Of a stretch of DNA of 64,000 nucleotides, positions 7,580-15,053 are shown in pieces. Position numbers and translations under genes: made by a program. Numbering within the stretch: position 1 is the first letter of the stretch; every line of letters begins with the position of its first letter. The notes below the pieces were generated by a model that saw only the letters and a program-made list of their open reading frames with translations, did not search any database and was not told where the DNA came from. The DNA comes from FEN-1219 sp963810755 (GTDB lineage Bacteria > Pseudomonadota > Gammaproteobacteria > Steroidobacterales > Rariloculaceae): positions 1-64,000 of the forward strand of contig CAWEOP010000001.1 of assembly GCA_963810755.1 (NCBI GenBank), in the 5' to 3' direction.

Positions 7580-8233
7580 ATGACGCTCAAAGTGATCGGC
7601 GCGGGGATGCCGCGCACTGGGACGATGTCGCTCAAGATCGCCCTTGAGCAGTTGGGCTTTGGGCCTTGCCATCATATGAGCGAAGTCTACAAACGTCCGC
7701 ACTTGCCGCTCCTCTGGGGTCGGGCTTTCGAAGGCTCGCTCGGCGACTTCGAAGAAATTTTCAACGACTATAGCGCCACGACGGATGCTCCGGCCGCCTT
7801 CGTTTTCGACAAGCTGGCCGCGCGCTATCCGCAAGCCAAAGTGATCCTCTCAATCCGCGACACCGACAAATGGTATGCCTCGATGCAGGCGACTATCCTG
7901 ACGCAACAAAACCAAGACGACGTCGCTGGATCGCCGCTGGGGCCAATGTTTCAGAAGATGGGCGCGTATCTGGCTAAGAATGGCGGCCCTCCTCCGGGGG
8001 CCGGGCCGACGTCCACGTCGCCGAACCGCGAAGCAATAGTCGCTTGGTTCAATGCGCACAACGCCCGCGTCAAGGGCAGCATCGCGCCGGAGCGCCTTCT
8101 AGTGTTCGAGGCGGCGCAAGGCTGGGAGCCGCTCTGTGCGTTTCTCGGTGTGCGTGTTCCTCAGACGCCCTATCCGCGCGTCAACGACGCACAAGAATTT
8201 CACGCTATCGCCAAACCGAAGACGAACCCGTAA
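7580..8233 (+). CDS. Sulfotransferase-family protein
   Basis: A 217 aa protein of the P-loop sulfotransferase family (Sulfotransfer_4 type). The 5'-phosphosulfate loop is seen at residues 7-17 as GAGMPRTGTMS, and the 3'-phosphate region around 93-100 as ILSIRDTDKWY. These bind the donor PAPS, from which sulfate is moved to a hydroxyl or amine. The middle (CHHMSEVYKRP) resembles proteins of this group found in bacteria, algae and animals, whose acceptors are mostly unknown. AGGGGGAAG precedes the ATG. No signal peptide, so cytoplasmic. A complete-looking enzyme as the only gene of a cassette is of interest. Confidence 0.85.
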   Translation: MTLKVIGAGMPRTGTMSLKIALEQLGFGPCHHMSEVYKRPHLPLLWGRAFEGSLGDFEEIFNDYSATTDAPAAFVFDKLAARYPQAKVILSIRDTDKWYASMQATILTQQNQDDVAGSPLGPMFQKMGAYLAKNGGPPPGAGPTSTSPNREAIVAWFNAHNARVKGSIAPERLLVFEAAQGWEPLCAFLGVRVPQTPYPRVNDAQEFHAIAKPKTNP

Positions 8234-8262
8234 GTGTTCCGAGCCAGCGTCGAGCGCGGATC

Positions 8263-8346
8263 GCATAACAACCGGTTGCAGCGGACGGTAATTGATAAAG
8301 TGCCAATGCACATACGGCAACGCGCCGCTGAACCGGGACGTTATCC
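8263..8346 (+). repeat. attC site (84 bp)
   Basis: R'' GCATAAC (8263-8269), L'' CCGGTTGCAGCGG, L' CCGCTGAACCGGG, R' GTTATCC (8340-8346). Three bases are missing in the GCGCCGCCGCTG run compared with sister sites. Confidence 0.9.
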
Positions 8347-8364
8347 GCACTAGGTCCAGCTCCT

Positions 8365-8850
8365 ATGCATCTCTCGGCGAATATTTTCGACGTCTGGGTC
8401 TTCCGCCGACGCGGCGCAGAAGCTGAGTTTCTGTTGCTGTACACGTCCGTTGAGAAGGCTGCGCGCTACTTCAACGGAGGAAGGTTTTGGCAGATTCCAA
8501 GCAATTTCGTGAATGACGGGGAATCGATCATAGAAGCGATCTCCCGAGTGTTGGATCGCTACGGCCTTCGGCCGAAAGCTATCTGGGCGGGGGAGCACGC
8601 GTATCTTATCTACAACCGGCGATTTGCTGAAATGCAAGCTATCGGCGTGTACGCAGCGGAAGTTGGGGACGCTATTGTCCGTCTCGATCCCTCCGAGCAT
8701 TCGGAGTTTGCGTGGCTCTCTCGCGAGGATTGCCTCAATCGAGTTCATTATCGTGGCCTTAAAGACGGACTTCGGTCCGTGCACGACTACGTCACTGGGG
8801 TCGAGGAGCCCGCCAAAGAGCTCTGCCTCTATGTTGCGCCGAGCGGATAA
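8365..8850 (+). CDS. Nudix-fold protein with a degenerate Nudix box
   Basis: A 161 aa protein with Nudix-hydrolase architecture: an N-terminal strand (NIFDVWVFRRR), GGRFWQIPSNFVNDGESIIE, an expected Nudix helix (AISRVLDRYGL) and a C-terminal FAWLSREDCL strand. The canonical box needs REUxEExGU; here the corresponding segment reads SRVLDRYGL, lacking the paired catalytic glutamates that bind metal. The protein may therefore bind a nucleotide without hydrolysing it, or use another site. Start ATG 8365 is 18 nt after R'. The stop TAA lies in the R'' core of the next attC. Confidence 0.75.
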   Translation: MHLSANIFDVWVFRRRGAEAEFLLLYTSVEKAARYFNGGRFWQIPSNFVNDGESIIEAISRVLDRYGLRPKAIWAGEHAYLIYNRRFAEMQAIGVYAAEVGDAIVRLDPSEHSEFAWLSREDCLNRVHYRGLKDGLRSVHDYVTGVEEPAKELCLYVAPSG

Positions 8851-8970
8851 CAACCGGTTGCAGCGGACGGTGATACGGCGTTACGGGCGCGGCGCAAGCG
8901 CGCCATTGCATTATGCGCTTGCGCCCCGCGTCACACGGCAGCGCGCGGCCGCTGAACCGCGGCGTTAGGG
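8845..8970 (+). repeat. attC site, long class (126 bp)
   Basis: R'' GGATAAC (8845-8851), L'' CCGGTTGCAGCGG, L' CCGCTGAACCGCGG, R' GTTAGGG (8964-8970). The middle forms a long inner hairpin (GGCGCAAGCGC paired with GCGCTTGCGCC). Confidence 0.9.
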
Positions 8971-9053
8971 GTCCATGTCGCACTCCGTGGCAAGACGATG
9001 TCATGGTATTTCTAGCTCTTCAGGGCTCGTTTGATGTTGAGGCGGACAAGAAA

Positions 9054-9506
9054 ATGAGAGTCATCGGAGTAATCGTTCTAGTCTTAGTCCCGAGCGTTCT
9101 CTTCGCTGCCGACGTCGACGACGTACGGCAAGTGGTACAGAAGTTCTATACGGCTTTCGACGAGGGATTCGTCAAGCCAGTCGATTTCGCAACCGAGGAC
9201 TGGCATCACATCAATCCCTACGGCGGTGTCGATCCGGGGTTAGAGGCGACCCTAAAGGAAGTGCGCGAAGTACACACCACGTTCCTGAAGGGTGTCACGG
9301 ACACACCGGAAAACATTCAGATTCGCTTCGCTTCTAGCGATGTGGCGATAGCGACGGTCGTTAGCAACGTAAGTGCGTTCAAGGGGCCGGACGGAGTCAC
9401 GCAAGCCCCGCACAAGAATGTTCGGACGTTTGTGGTAGTAAAACGTGGAGACCGATGGTTGATCATGCAGGACCACAACACGAATGTCGCTTCTCCATCC
9501 GGTTAG
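9054..9506 (+). CDS. Exported SnoaL/DUF4440-like protein
   Basis: A 150 aa protein with a short signal peptide (MRVIGVIVLVLVPSVLFAAD, cleavage near residue 19) followed by an NTF2-like fold: DVRQVVQKFYTAFDEGFVKP, then NPYGGVDPG and the C-terminal VVVKRGDRWLIMQDHNTNV. This matches SnoaL-like proteins that act on small molecules or have no known activity. ATG 9054 is chosen because it gives a clean signal peptide; the frame is open far upstream, through the attC. A second exported NTF2-like cassette protein sits at 5094. Confidence 0.8.
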   Translation: MRVIGVIVLVLVPSVLFAADVDDVRQVVQKFYTAFDEGFVKPVDFATEDWHHINPYGGVDPGLEATLKEVREVHTTFLKGVTDTPENIQIRFASSDVAIATVVSNVSAFKGPDGVTQAPHKNVRTFVVVKRGDRWLIMQDHNTNVASPSG

Positions 9507-9583
9507 TTTTCCGAGGGCACGCTTGCTGCGGCGAGTCGAGAGATTCTGCAATCGTCGTGTGAAAGACTTGCAGCGCGCTGGTC

Positions 9584-9673
9584 GCCTAACAAGCAGTTGC
9601 AGCGGACGGTGATGGATAAAGTGCCAAGGTACGAAGGTCAGCGCGCCGCCGCCGCTGAACCGGAACGTTTTGT
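9584..9673 (+). repeat. attC site (about 90 bp), R' mutated
   Basis: R'' GCCTAAC (9584-9590) and L''/L' are intact, with a duplicated GCC in the GCGCCGCCGCCGCTG run. R' reads GTTTTGT (9667-9673) instead of GTTRRRY. Confidence 0.85.
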
Positions 9674-9682
9674 GCTGACGTG

Positions 9683-10168
9683 ATGACCTGCACCACCCGC
9701 CGCGCCATGCGATCTGACGCGTTCTCAGCGTGCGAAGTAGTGCGGCGTTCTATCGTAGAGCTTTGTCGCGACGATCACCGTGGCGACGAGCCGACTTTGA
9801 CGCAATGGCTCGCGAACAAGACGCCGGCCGATTTTGAGCAGTGGATAGCCTCTACGCTGCATGCTGCTTATGTGGCAGAACGTGATCGCGTGATCGTGGG
9901 CTTCGGACTCCTAGACCTTCAAGGGACGATTGCGCTTCTCTACGTTTCGCCGGATGCGCGGTTTGGGGGTATAAGCAAGGCTTTGCTAGCCGCTCTTGAG
10001 CGAGAAGCAATTTCGGCTGGTATCCGAGTGCTGAAGGTCGAGAGCAGTACTACCGCGCTGAGTTTCTACGAGCGTTCCGGGTACGTATCAACTGGCTGTC
10101 CCGGCAAGGGGTTTGGGGTCTCGAGCTGTCACCCGATGTCCCGACAACTTCCGCCGGAAGTTCGGTGA
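9683..10168 (+). CDS. GNAT N-acetyltransferase
   Basis: A 161 aa GNAT-fold acetyltransferase. The acetyl-CoA motif is visible around residues 88-105 (LLYVSPDARFGGISKALLAA), preceded by strand 4 (VIVGFGLLDLQG), and the C-terminal SFYERSGYVSTG is the usual last motif. The start may be ATG 9683 or an adjacent GTG at 9680. It lies 10 nt after a mutated R' core and is followed by a second GNAT gene in the same cassette. The acyl acceptor (antibiotic, amino acid, protein) cannot be told. Confidence 0.85.
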   Translation: MTCTTRRAMRSDAFSACEVVRRSIVELCRDDHRGDEPTLTQWLANKTPADFEQWIASTLHAAYVAERDRVIVGFGLLDLQGTIALLYVSPDARFGGISKALLAALEREAISAGIRVLKVESSTTALSFYERSGYVSTGCPGKGFGVSSCHPMSRQLPPEVR

Positions 10169-10205
10169 GTTCTTCTGTGTTGTGCCATTTGCGTTGGGAC
10201 ACCCC

Positions 10206-10739
10206 ATGCGAATCGACCTCGACAACTGTCTGCTTCGACCATGGCGTGCGGGAGACGAGGCGTCTCTCGTTGCTCATGCAAACAGTCGCAACGTGTGGCT
10301 TAACCTTCGCGACCAATTCCCGCACCCCTATACACCGGGGGACGCGGAAGCTTGGGTCGAGTTTGCGTCCAATCAGGCGCAACCAACGAGCCTCGCGATT
10401 GAGGTCCACTCTGAAGCTGTCGGTGGAGTCAGTTTGAAGCTCCATACCGACGTCGAGCGAGTGTCCGCGGAAATTGGTTATTGGCTCGGAGAGCGATTCT
10501 GGAACCGTGGCATCATGACTGCGGCGGTTCGTGGAGTCACAGAGTATGGGTTCAAGCAGTTTTCCCTCACGAGGGTTTACGCGCTGCCGTATGTGACGAA
10601 TGTCGCGTCGCACCGAGTCCTCGAGAAGGCAGGCTATTCGCGCGAGGGTCTTCTTCGGAGGAGTGCCATAAAAGATGGCATCGTCCTTGATCAACTGCTC
10701 TTTGCAATCACAGACCACGACCGTGCCGGCGTCGCGTAA
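10206..10739 (+). CDS. RimJ/RimL-type GNAT acetyltransferase
   Basis: A 177 aa protein resembling ribosomal-protein alanine acetyltransferases: LRPWRAGDEASLVAHANSRN at residues 9-28, then NVWLNLRDQFPHPYTPGDAE, the acetyl-CoA motif IGYWLGERFWNRGIMTAAVR (about 90-109), and VASHRVLEKAGYSREGLLRR near the end. Such enzymes acetylate N-termini of proteins or small amines. An ATG at 10206 is chosen; the open frame extends further upstream into the preceding gene. It begins 37 nt after the first GNAT gene without an attC between, making this a two-gene cassette. The stop TAA comes from the R'' core. Confidence 0.88.
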   Translation: MRIDLDNCLLRPWRAGDEASLVAHANSRNVWLNLRDQFPHPYTPGDAEAWVEFASNQAQPTSLAIEVHSEAVGGVSLKLHTDVERVSAEIGYWLGERFWNRGIMTAAVRGVTEYGFKQFSLTRVYALPYVTNVASHRVLEKAGYSREGLLRRSAIKDGIVLDQLLFAITDHDRAGVA

Positions 10740-10820
10740 CAAGCAGTTGCAGCGGACCGTGACGGATAGAGTGCCAAGTCACCTGCGGCGCCGCACCGCT
10801 GCTGAACTGCGGCGTCATGC
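10734..10820 (+). repeat. attC site (87 bp)
   Basis: R'' GCGTAAC (10734-10740), L'' GTTGCAGCGG, L' GCTGCTGAACTGCGG, R' GTCATGC (10814-10820), the crossover triplet GTT changed to GTC. Confidence 0.87.
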
Positions 10821-10821
10821 G

Positions 10822-11298
10822 ATGAAGTGCAACACGCTGCTCCCGCAACTGCTTCTCGCGGGCTTCATATTCCTGCCGCAGCTGTCACGTGCGCAGGGAT
10901 GCGAATGGGAGAGGTTCCCAGAGCCGTCCGCAGATGCAGATGTCATCGAAGTGTTGAGATACGGAGGCTACGGTCCTCCTGCCGGTAGGACCCTGGTGTC
11001 GATCAATGCTACCGGACGAATCGAGCTGCTTAGGCACGGTCAGTGCCTGGACCGGGCGTTGGTCGGACATCTTGAAACGCCAACCTTCGAGGAACTCGCG
11101 CGCGACGTCGAGCGGGCGGTAGAAGGTGGTACGAAACCGTTGTGCCAGTCTCCAGTAGATGGCGTGGACGTGGACGTGACCTTGTACCGCCACGGCTCGA
11201 AGGTGCATTACCAGTGTGTGACCGGGGCCCTGCTGCGGTTCGGCGAACGCGTTCTCAAACTTGTTTCGGATGCGATACTTGTCTCGGATTCACGATAG
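10822..11298 (+). CDS. Exported protein of unknown family
   Basis: A 158 aa protein starting 2 nt after the R' core. Residues 1-24 form a signal peptide (LLPQLLLAGFIFLPQ, cleavage after SRA). The mature part begins QGCEWERFP and has four cysteines (GCEW, GQCLD, PLCQS, YQCVT), which could form two periplasmic disulfides. ADADVIEVLRYGGYGPPAGR and an NATGRIELL segment suggest a small beta-rich domain. No known family recognised. Because ATG follows R' so closely, the ribosome site must lie within the attC L' region (ACTGCGGCG), a weak match. Confidence 0.65.
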   Translation: MKCNTLLPQLLLAGFIFLPQLSRAQGCEWERFPEPSADADVIEVLRYGGYGPPAGRTLVSINATGRIELLRHGQCLDRALVGHLETPTFEELARDVERAVEGGTKPLCQSPVDGVDVDVTLYRHGSKVHYQCVTGALLRFGERVLKLVSDAILVSDSR

Positions 11299-11337
11299 CC
11301 CGCAGGCGCCAACTGCTGCAGTAGAACCCGCGCCAGC

Positions 11338-11423
11338 GCATGACAACCGGTTGCAGCGACGGTGATGGATAAACTGCCAAGTCACATACGGCAGCGCGCG
11401 GCCGCTGAACTGCGGCGTTAGGC
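11338..11423 (+). repeat. attC site (86 bp)
   Basis: R'' GCATGAC (11338-11344), L'' CCGGTTGCAGCG with one base lost, L' CCGCTGAACTGCGG, R' GTTAGGC (11417-11423). Confidence 0.9.
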
Positions 11424-11499
11424 GGCACGGCCGGCTCGGCAGTGCCATCGTGCGTGTTTGGTGTTCGAAACCTTCGTGGCATGGCGAAAGGAGAACAAG

Positions 11500-11910
11500 A
11501 TGCCAGACGTCGTTCCGTTCTTGACCTATGAGGACGGCATTGCCGCCCTGGAATGGCTGGCCGAAGTGTTTGGATTCACGGAGACAGCTCGCTTCACGTC
11601 TTCCGATGGGAGGCTTTCTCACGGAGAAATGTCGATTGGGGATGGACTAGTCATGTTGGCCAGTCCGTCGCCGGACTATGAAGGCCCCAAGCGACATCGC
11701 GACAACTGCGAGATTGCCGCCTCATGGTCCGCTCTGCCATGGATCATTGATGGTGTTCTCGTCTACGTTGAGGACGTCGATGAGCACTATGCTCGGGCCA
11801 AGGCCGCAGGAGCCGTTATCTTGTCTGAACCGGAGGATGGGCCGCCAGCGCGACGATATCGAGTTGAGGATCTAGAAGGACATCGATGGATGTTCATGGC
11901 ACGAAACTAG
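11500..11910 (+). CDS. VOC-family protein
   Basis: A 136 aa glyoxalase-like protein: VVPFLTYEDGIAALEWLAEV (residues 4-23) and FGFTETARFTSSDGRLSHGE, then VYVEDVDEHYARAKAAGAVI and a closing YRVEDLEGHRWMFM. The GLVMLASPSP segment and this order match the PhnB/YdcN-like VOC group. An AAAGGAG ribosome site precedes ATG 11500. No attC follows; a second gene (12133) lies in the same cassette after 222 bp, so a site between them may have been lost. Confidence 0.85.
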   Translation: MPDVVPFLTYEDGIAALEWLAEVFGFTETARFTSSDGRLSHGEMSIGDGLVMLASPSPDYEGPKRHRDNCEIAASWSALPWIIDGVLVYVEDVDEHYARAKAAGAVILSEPEDGPPARRYRVEDLEGHRWMFMARN

Positions 11911-12132
11911 CCCGCACGCTATTCACAATCGCAACGGGAGTGGAAGGCGGCTCTCTTTGACTCCTCATGGATTCTGGTGCGGGGGCTTCGGCTTCTTGTC
12001 TTAGTCGGCATCACTTCGCTGTGCTTGTTGGCCGACTCGATATTCCCGGCTATCGCGTTCGCTCTGACCTGGGTTCCGAACTACCCTTGTTCGGCGCCGT
12101 TGCGATCGGAGCAATCGAAGAGAGGCATGAAG

Positions 12133-12795
12133 ATGACACGCGTCCGAGTTGAGGGCTTTACCATCTCGCTTGACGGATACGGAGCTGGTCCGAATCAGGA
12201 CATCACGAATCCGCTCGGCGTGGGCGGGACAGATTTGCACCAGTGGTTAGTCCCGACACGCACGATCCAACGGACGCTATTTGGCGCCGACGGTGGCACA
12301 ACGGGGATCGATGACGACTTCGCTGCACGGGGCTTCAAGAATGTTGGCGCCTGGATTCTCGGAAGAAACATGTTCGGACCGATTCGCGGTTCCTGGCCCG
12401 ACATGAACTGGAAAGGCTGGTGGGGGGACAGCCCACCGTATCACGTTCCAACTTTCATCTTGACTCATCACGCGCGCCCGCCCATCCAGATGGAAGGCGG
12501 AACGACATTCTATTTCGTCACGGGTGGTATTCACGAGGCGCTTGACCGGGCGCGCGACGCAGCCAACGGACTGGATGTGCGCATTGGCGGCGGACCTAAC
12601 ACTATCCTGCAGTATCTGCGTACGGGCCTCATCGATGAGCTGCACGTGGCTATCTCGCCGGTCCTGCTGGGCGGGGGAGAGCGACTGTTCGAGGAAATTG
12701 ACGCGCGCGCGCTCGGATACGAATGCGTTCAGTTCGTTGCGTCGGAGAAAGCCACCCATGTTGTGCTGCGGCGCCACGGGCACAATGACACCTAA
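12133..12795 (+). CDS. RibD C-terminal/dihydrofolate-reductase-like protein
   Basis: A 220 aa protein of the COG0262 (RibD_C) group, NADPH-binding reductases of DHFR fold. Signatures: VEGFTISLDGYGAGPNQD at residues 5-22, ILGRNMFGP near 76, FYFVTGGIHEALDRARDAAN (about 129-148), the nucleotide-binding IGGGPNTILQYLRTGLIDEL, and ISPVLLGGGERLF. Enzymes of this type reduce small heterocycles; the substrate is unknown. Two ATGs (12127, 12133) are possible; AGAGG spacing favours 12133. The frame is open and hydrophobic up to 11977, perhaps a remnant of another gene. The TAA stop is in a half attC core. Confidence 0.85.
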   Translation: MTRVRVEGFTISLDGYGAGPNQDITNPLGVGGTDLHQWLVPTRTIQRTLFGADGGTTGIDDDFAARGFKNVGAWILGRNMFGPIRGSWPDMNWKGWWGDSPPYHVPTFILTHHARPPIQMEGGTTFYFVTGGIHEALDRARDAANGLDVRIGGGPNTILQYLRTGLIDELHVAISPVLLGGGERLFEEIDARALGYECVQFVASEKATHVVLRRHGHNDT

Positions 12796-12806
12796 CAACC
12801 GGTTGG
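12790..12806 (+). repeat. Half attC (R''-L'' only)
   Basis: ACCTAAC (12790-12796) followed by AACCGGTTGG matches the left half of the attC consensus, then similarity ends abruptly. The L'/R' half is missing, so the upstream cassette is fused to the following GFA gene. Confidence 0.75.
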
Positions 12807-12903
12807 GAAAGGTTGCGCTCGTACCGATGGAAAGTCCGAAATACCAAGAGTTGTCGCGCAGTCCTTCCATCGAGCAGACTCGTGCCATGAGGAGCAAGCG
12901 CGA

Positions 12904-13425
12904 ATGACTCACGCAAACGGATTTCCGGCTGAGGGTGGTTGCGATTGCAAGGCAGTGCGCTTTCGAATCGAAACTGCACCGCTATTCGTCCACTGCTGCC
13001 ATTGCCGTTGGTGCCAAAGAGAGTCTGGCGCCTCGTTTGCTCTCAACGCCATGATTGAGGCGGATCGAGTCACGGAACTCGGAGAACCTGCGGAACTTGT
13101 CAACACGCCGTCAGAGAGCGGTAGCGGTCAGATCATCGCCCGGTGTCCAAAATGCAAGGTGGCTGTCTGGAGCAACTATGCTGGCGCCGGACCACTGGTC
13201 AAATTCGTTCGCGTGGGTACGCTGGACACTCCTGACCTTCTTCCGCCCGACATCCACATCTTCACAGCGTCGAAACAGCCTTGGGTCGAACTACCTGAAG
13301 GCACGCCCGCCGTCGTGGGGTACTACGAGCGCGAGCGCTACTGGTCAGCCGACAGCCTTGCGAGGCGCGAAGCACTTCTTCCGCTCATCGAGGCCTATCG
13401 AGCTACCAAGAAGGGCGGCGCGTAA
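12904..13425 (+). CDS. GFA-domain (Mss4-like zinc) protein
   Basis: A 173 aa protein of the glutathione-dependent formaldehyde-activating (GFA)/CENP-V family. Zinc-ligand cysteines appear as GGCDCKAVRF (residues 12-21), HCCHCRWCQRESG (about 36-48) and RCPKCK (about 80-85), and a GTLD segment follows. GFA was named for formaldehyde-glutathione condensation, but that activity is contested and most members are uncharacterised. The upstream attC is only half present. Related genes occur at 26971, 27941 and (DUF6151) 28326. Confidence 0.87.
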   Translation: MTHANGFPAEGGCDCKAVRFRIETAPLFVHCCHCRWCQRESGASFALNAMIEADRVTELGEPAELVNTPSESGSGQIIARCPKCKVAVWSNYAGAGPLVKFVRVGTLDTPDLLPPDIHIFTASKQPWVELPEGTPAVVGYYERERYWSADSLARREALLPLIEAYRATKKGGA

Positions 13426-13476
13426 GCCCTCGCTAGGTTGTGTTGGAACGCAAACGATGACAGCGTTCTGCCAAGC

Positions 13477-13563
13477 TCCTGACAACCGGTTGCAGCGGAC
13501 GGTCATGCATGAAGTGCCAAAGCACACACCGCGTCGTGCCGCCGCTGGACCGGAACGTTAGGC
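13477..13563 (+). repeat. attC site (87 bp)
   Basis: R'' TCCTGAC (13477-13483), L'' CCGGTTGCAGCGG, L' CCGCTGGACCGG, R' GTTAGGC (13557-13563). The centre reads GGTCATGCATGAAGTGCC, a diverged copy. Confidence 0.87.
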
Positions 13564-13574
13564 GTCACGTCGAT

Positions 13575-13952
13575 ATGTCTCGAGTGTCCGACAATCTGCG
13601 AATTCTCGAGAAGCTGGCTGAGGCATTCAACGACCATGATCTCGACAGAATCATGACGTTCTTTGCCGAGGATTGTTCTCTGGATATGCCACGTGGCTCA
13701 GCTCCATGGGGAACCCGGTACGTGGGGAAGGTTGCGGTTCGCGAGGGGTTGCAAACGCGCTTTCAGCTGCTGCCAGACGTCCACTACGGCGACGTGCGCC
13801 ATTTCGCGACCGAAAAGATGGGCGTTTCTGAATGGCTCGTTACCGGGACACTTCAATCGGGAAAGGCCATTGCGGCACGGGGTTGCGATCACTATGAGTT
13901 TCGGGACGGGAAGGTTGTACGAAAGGATTCGTACTGGAAGATCGTAGAGTGA
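13575..13952 (+). CDS. SnoaL-like (NTF2-fold) protein
   Basis: A 125 aa cytoplasmic NTF2/SnoaL-like protein: LEKLAEAFNDHDLDRIMTFF at residues 11-30, then AEDCSLDMPRG, GKVAVREGLQTRFQ, and the closing CDHYEFRDGKVVRKDSYWKI. This is the layout of nuclear-transport-factor-2-like small-molecule binding proteins or isomerases. Start ATG 13575 is 12 nt after the R' core; no clear ribosome site. The family is repeated in this window (5094, 9054, remnant at 32168). Confidence 0.85.
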   Translation: MSRVSDNLRILEKLAEAFNDHDLDRIMTFFAEDCSLDMPRGSAPWGTRYVGKVAVREGLQTRFQLLPDVHYGDVRHFATEKMGVSEWLVTGTLQSGKAIAARGCDHYEFRDGKVVRKDSYWKIVE

Positions 13953-14038
13953 TTCCAACAAGCAGTTGCAGCGGGCGTGATGGATAAAGTGACAAGGCGC
14001 ATGCGGCAGCGGGTGGCTGCTGAACTGCGGCGTTAAGC
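13953..14038 (+). repeat. attC site (86 bp)
   Basis: R'' TTCCAAC (13953-13959), L'' GTTGCAGCGG, L' TGCTGAACTGCGG, R' GTTAAGC (14032-14038). Both cores depart from the common GCCTAAC/GTTAGGC forms. Confidence 0.85.
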
Positions 14039-14109
14039 AGCCAAGTGAGGATGGCGCGCGCAGGTGCGGTTGGGCATTGCCCGGGAGACAGCTTTAGTGA
14101 GAGGAGCGC

Positions 14110-14493
14110 ATGGAGAGATCCGTTGAAATCTTCGCCATCATTGTGATCGGCGTCATAGGTCTCTCTCACCTCCTGCAGCCCAGGGCCTGGGCGGGGTACT
14201 TCATTCTTCTGCGAAGCAAGGGCGAAGCTGGCGCCTTCGTGGACGGGTTTGTGCATCTGCCTTTGGCAGCCTTCATCATCGCGTTTCATAACGTATGGTC
14301 GGGCATCCCGGCCGTCCTCACGCTCTTGGGCTGGTGCTTCCTCGTCAAGAGCTTGATTCGCTTCTGCCTACCGAAGCTGGGGCTGCGGATGATGGCGCGA
14401 GTCTCGGTCGAGCGGACCCGGGAGTTCCAAGTGGCTGGCGCCGCACTTATCGCCCTTGCCGGGCTCCTTGGTTATGGGGTCTTGGCTGGTTAG
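14110..14493 (+). CDS. Small four-helix membrane protein
   Basis: A 127 aa hydrophobic protein with four predicted membrane segments (roughly residues 6-24, 47-63, 65-82 and 107-125) separated by short basic loops (SVERTREF). The family is not recognised. GAGAGGAGCGC gives a strong ribosome site before ATG 14110. It shares its cassette with a mini potassium channel (14632). The pairing of two membrane proteins may be chance. Confidence 0.7.
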   Translation: MERSVEIFAIIVIGVIGLSHLLQPRAWAGYFILLRSKGEAGAFVDGFVHLPLAAFIIAFHNVWSGIPAVLTLLGWCFLVKSLIRFCLPKLGLRMMARVSVERTREFQVAGAALIALAGLLGYGVLAG

Positions 14494-14631
14494 CATCCAC
14501 TCGCGTCAAGTGCGGTGTTCGACGAGTGACAGCTTAGAGGGACTAGATGAGCGGCGAAGCCACGGCAGGTAAGTGCGAAGGCCTCCGACGCGTCACCTTG
14601 GTGGACTGATTTGCGCACTAACCCGCGATCA

Positions 14632-14961
14632 ATGAGACGCAAATTCGTCGCCGGATTGTTCTTTGGACTCCGGGTGGTTTGGCCAGTCTTGTCGGTTCTT
14701 CTGGCGGGGATCGTCGGGCTTGGTCTCTTGGTCGGATTTATCGAAGGCTGGTCGGTATCAGACTCGATCTATTTTGCGTTTGTATCGGGCCTCACGATCG
14801 GCTATGGCGACCTTGCTCCGAAGACATTTATCGCACGTGTGCTTGCGATCATGATCGGCATCGCCGGCGTTCTCTTGACTGGGTTGGTGGCCGCGGTCGC
14901 TGTCAAAGCGTTGATCGAGGTGAGGGCCGGGAGTGGCAAGACAGCGGACCGCGATGGATAG
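14632..14961 (+). CDS. Two-helix potassium-channel-like protein
   Basis: A 109 aa protein with membrane segments at about residues 10-36 and 69-93 and between them a pore region YFAFVSGLTIGYGDLAPKTF that contains the K+ selectivity signature TIGYGD. This is the Ion_trans_2 pore module, normally forming tetramers. There is no regulatory domain. ATG 14632 is chosen over TTG 14611. The last residues and stop (GGATAG) come from the degenerate attC that follows. Ion-channel activity is well supported by the filter; the physiological use is not known. Confidence 0.85.
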   Translation: MRRKFVAGLFFGLRVVWPVLSVLLAGIVGLGLLVGFIEGWSVSDSIYFAFVSGLTIGYGDLAPKTFIARVLAIMIGIAGVLLTGLVAAVAVKALIEVRAGSGKTADRDG

Positions 14962-15011
14962 AGTGCCGAGTACGTGCGTCGGCGCGCAGCCGCCGAACCG
15001 GAACGTTAGCC
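14925..15011 (+). repeat. Degenerate attC site (87 bp)
   Basis: The right part is good (CAGCGGACCGCGATGGATAGAGTGCC, L' CCGCCGAACCGG, R' GTTAGCC 15005-15011). R'' has decayed to GCCGGGA (14925-14931), lacking the AAC needed for recombination. Confidence 0.75.
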
Positions 15012-15053
15012 GGCCACTGGACGATGGTGATGGATAAGAGCGCAGGAGAGAGC

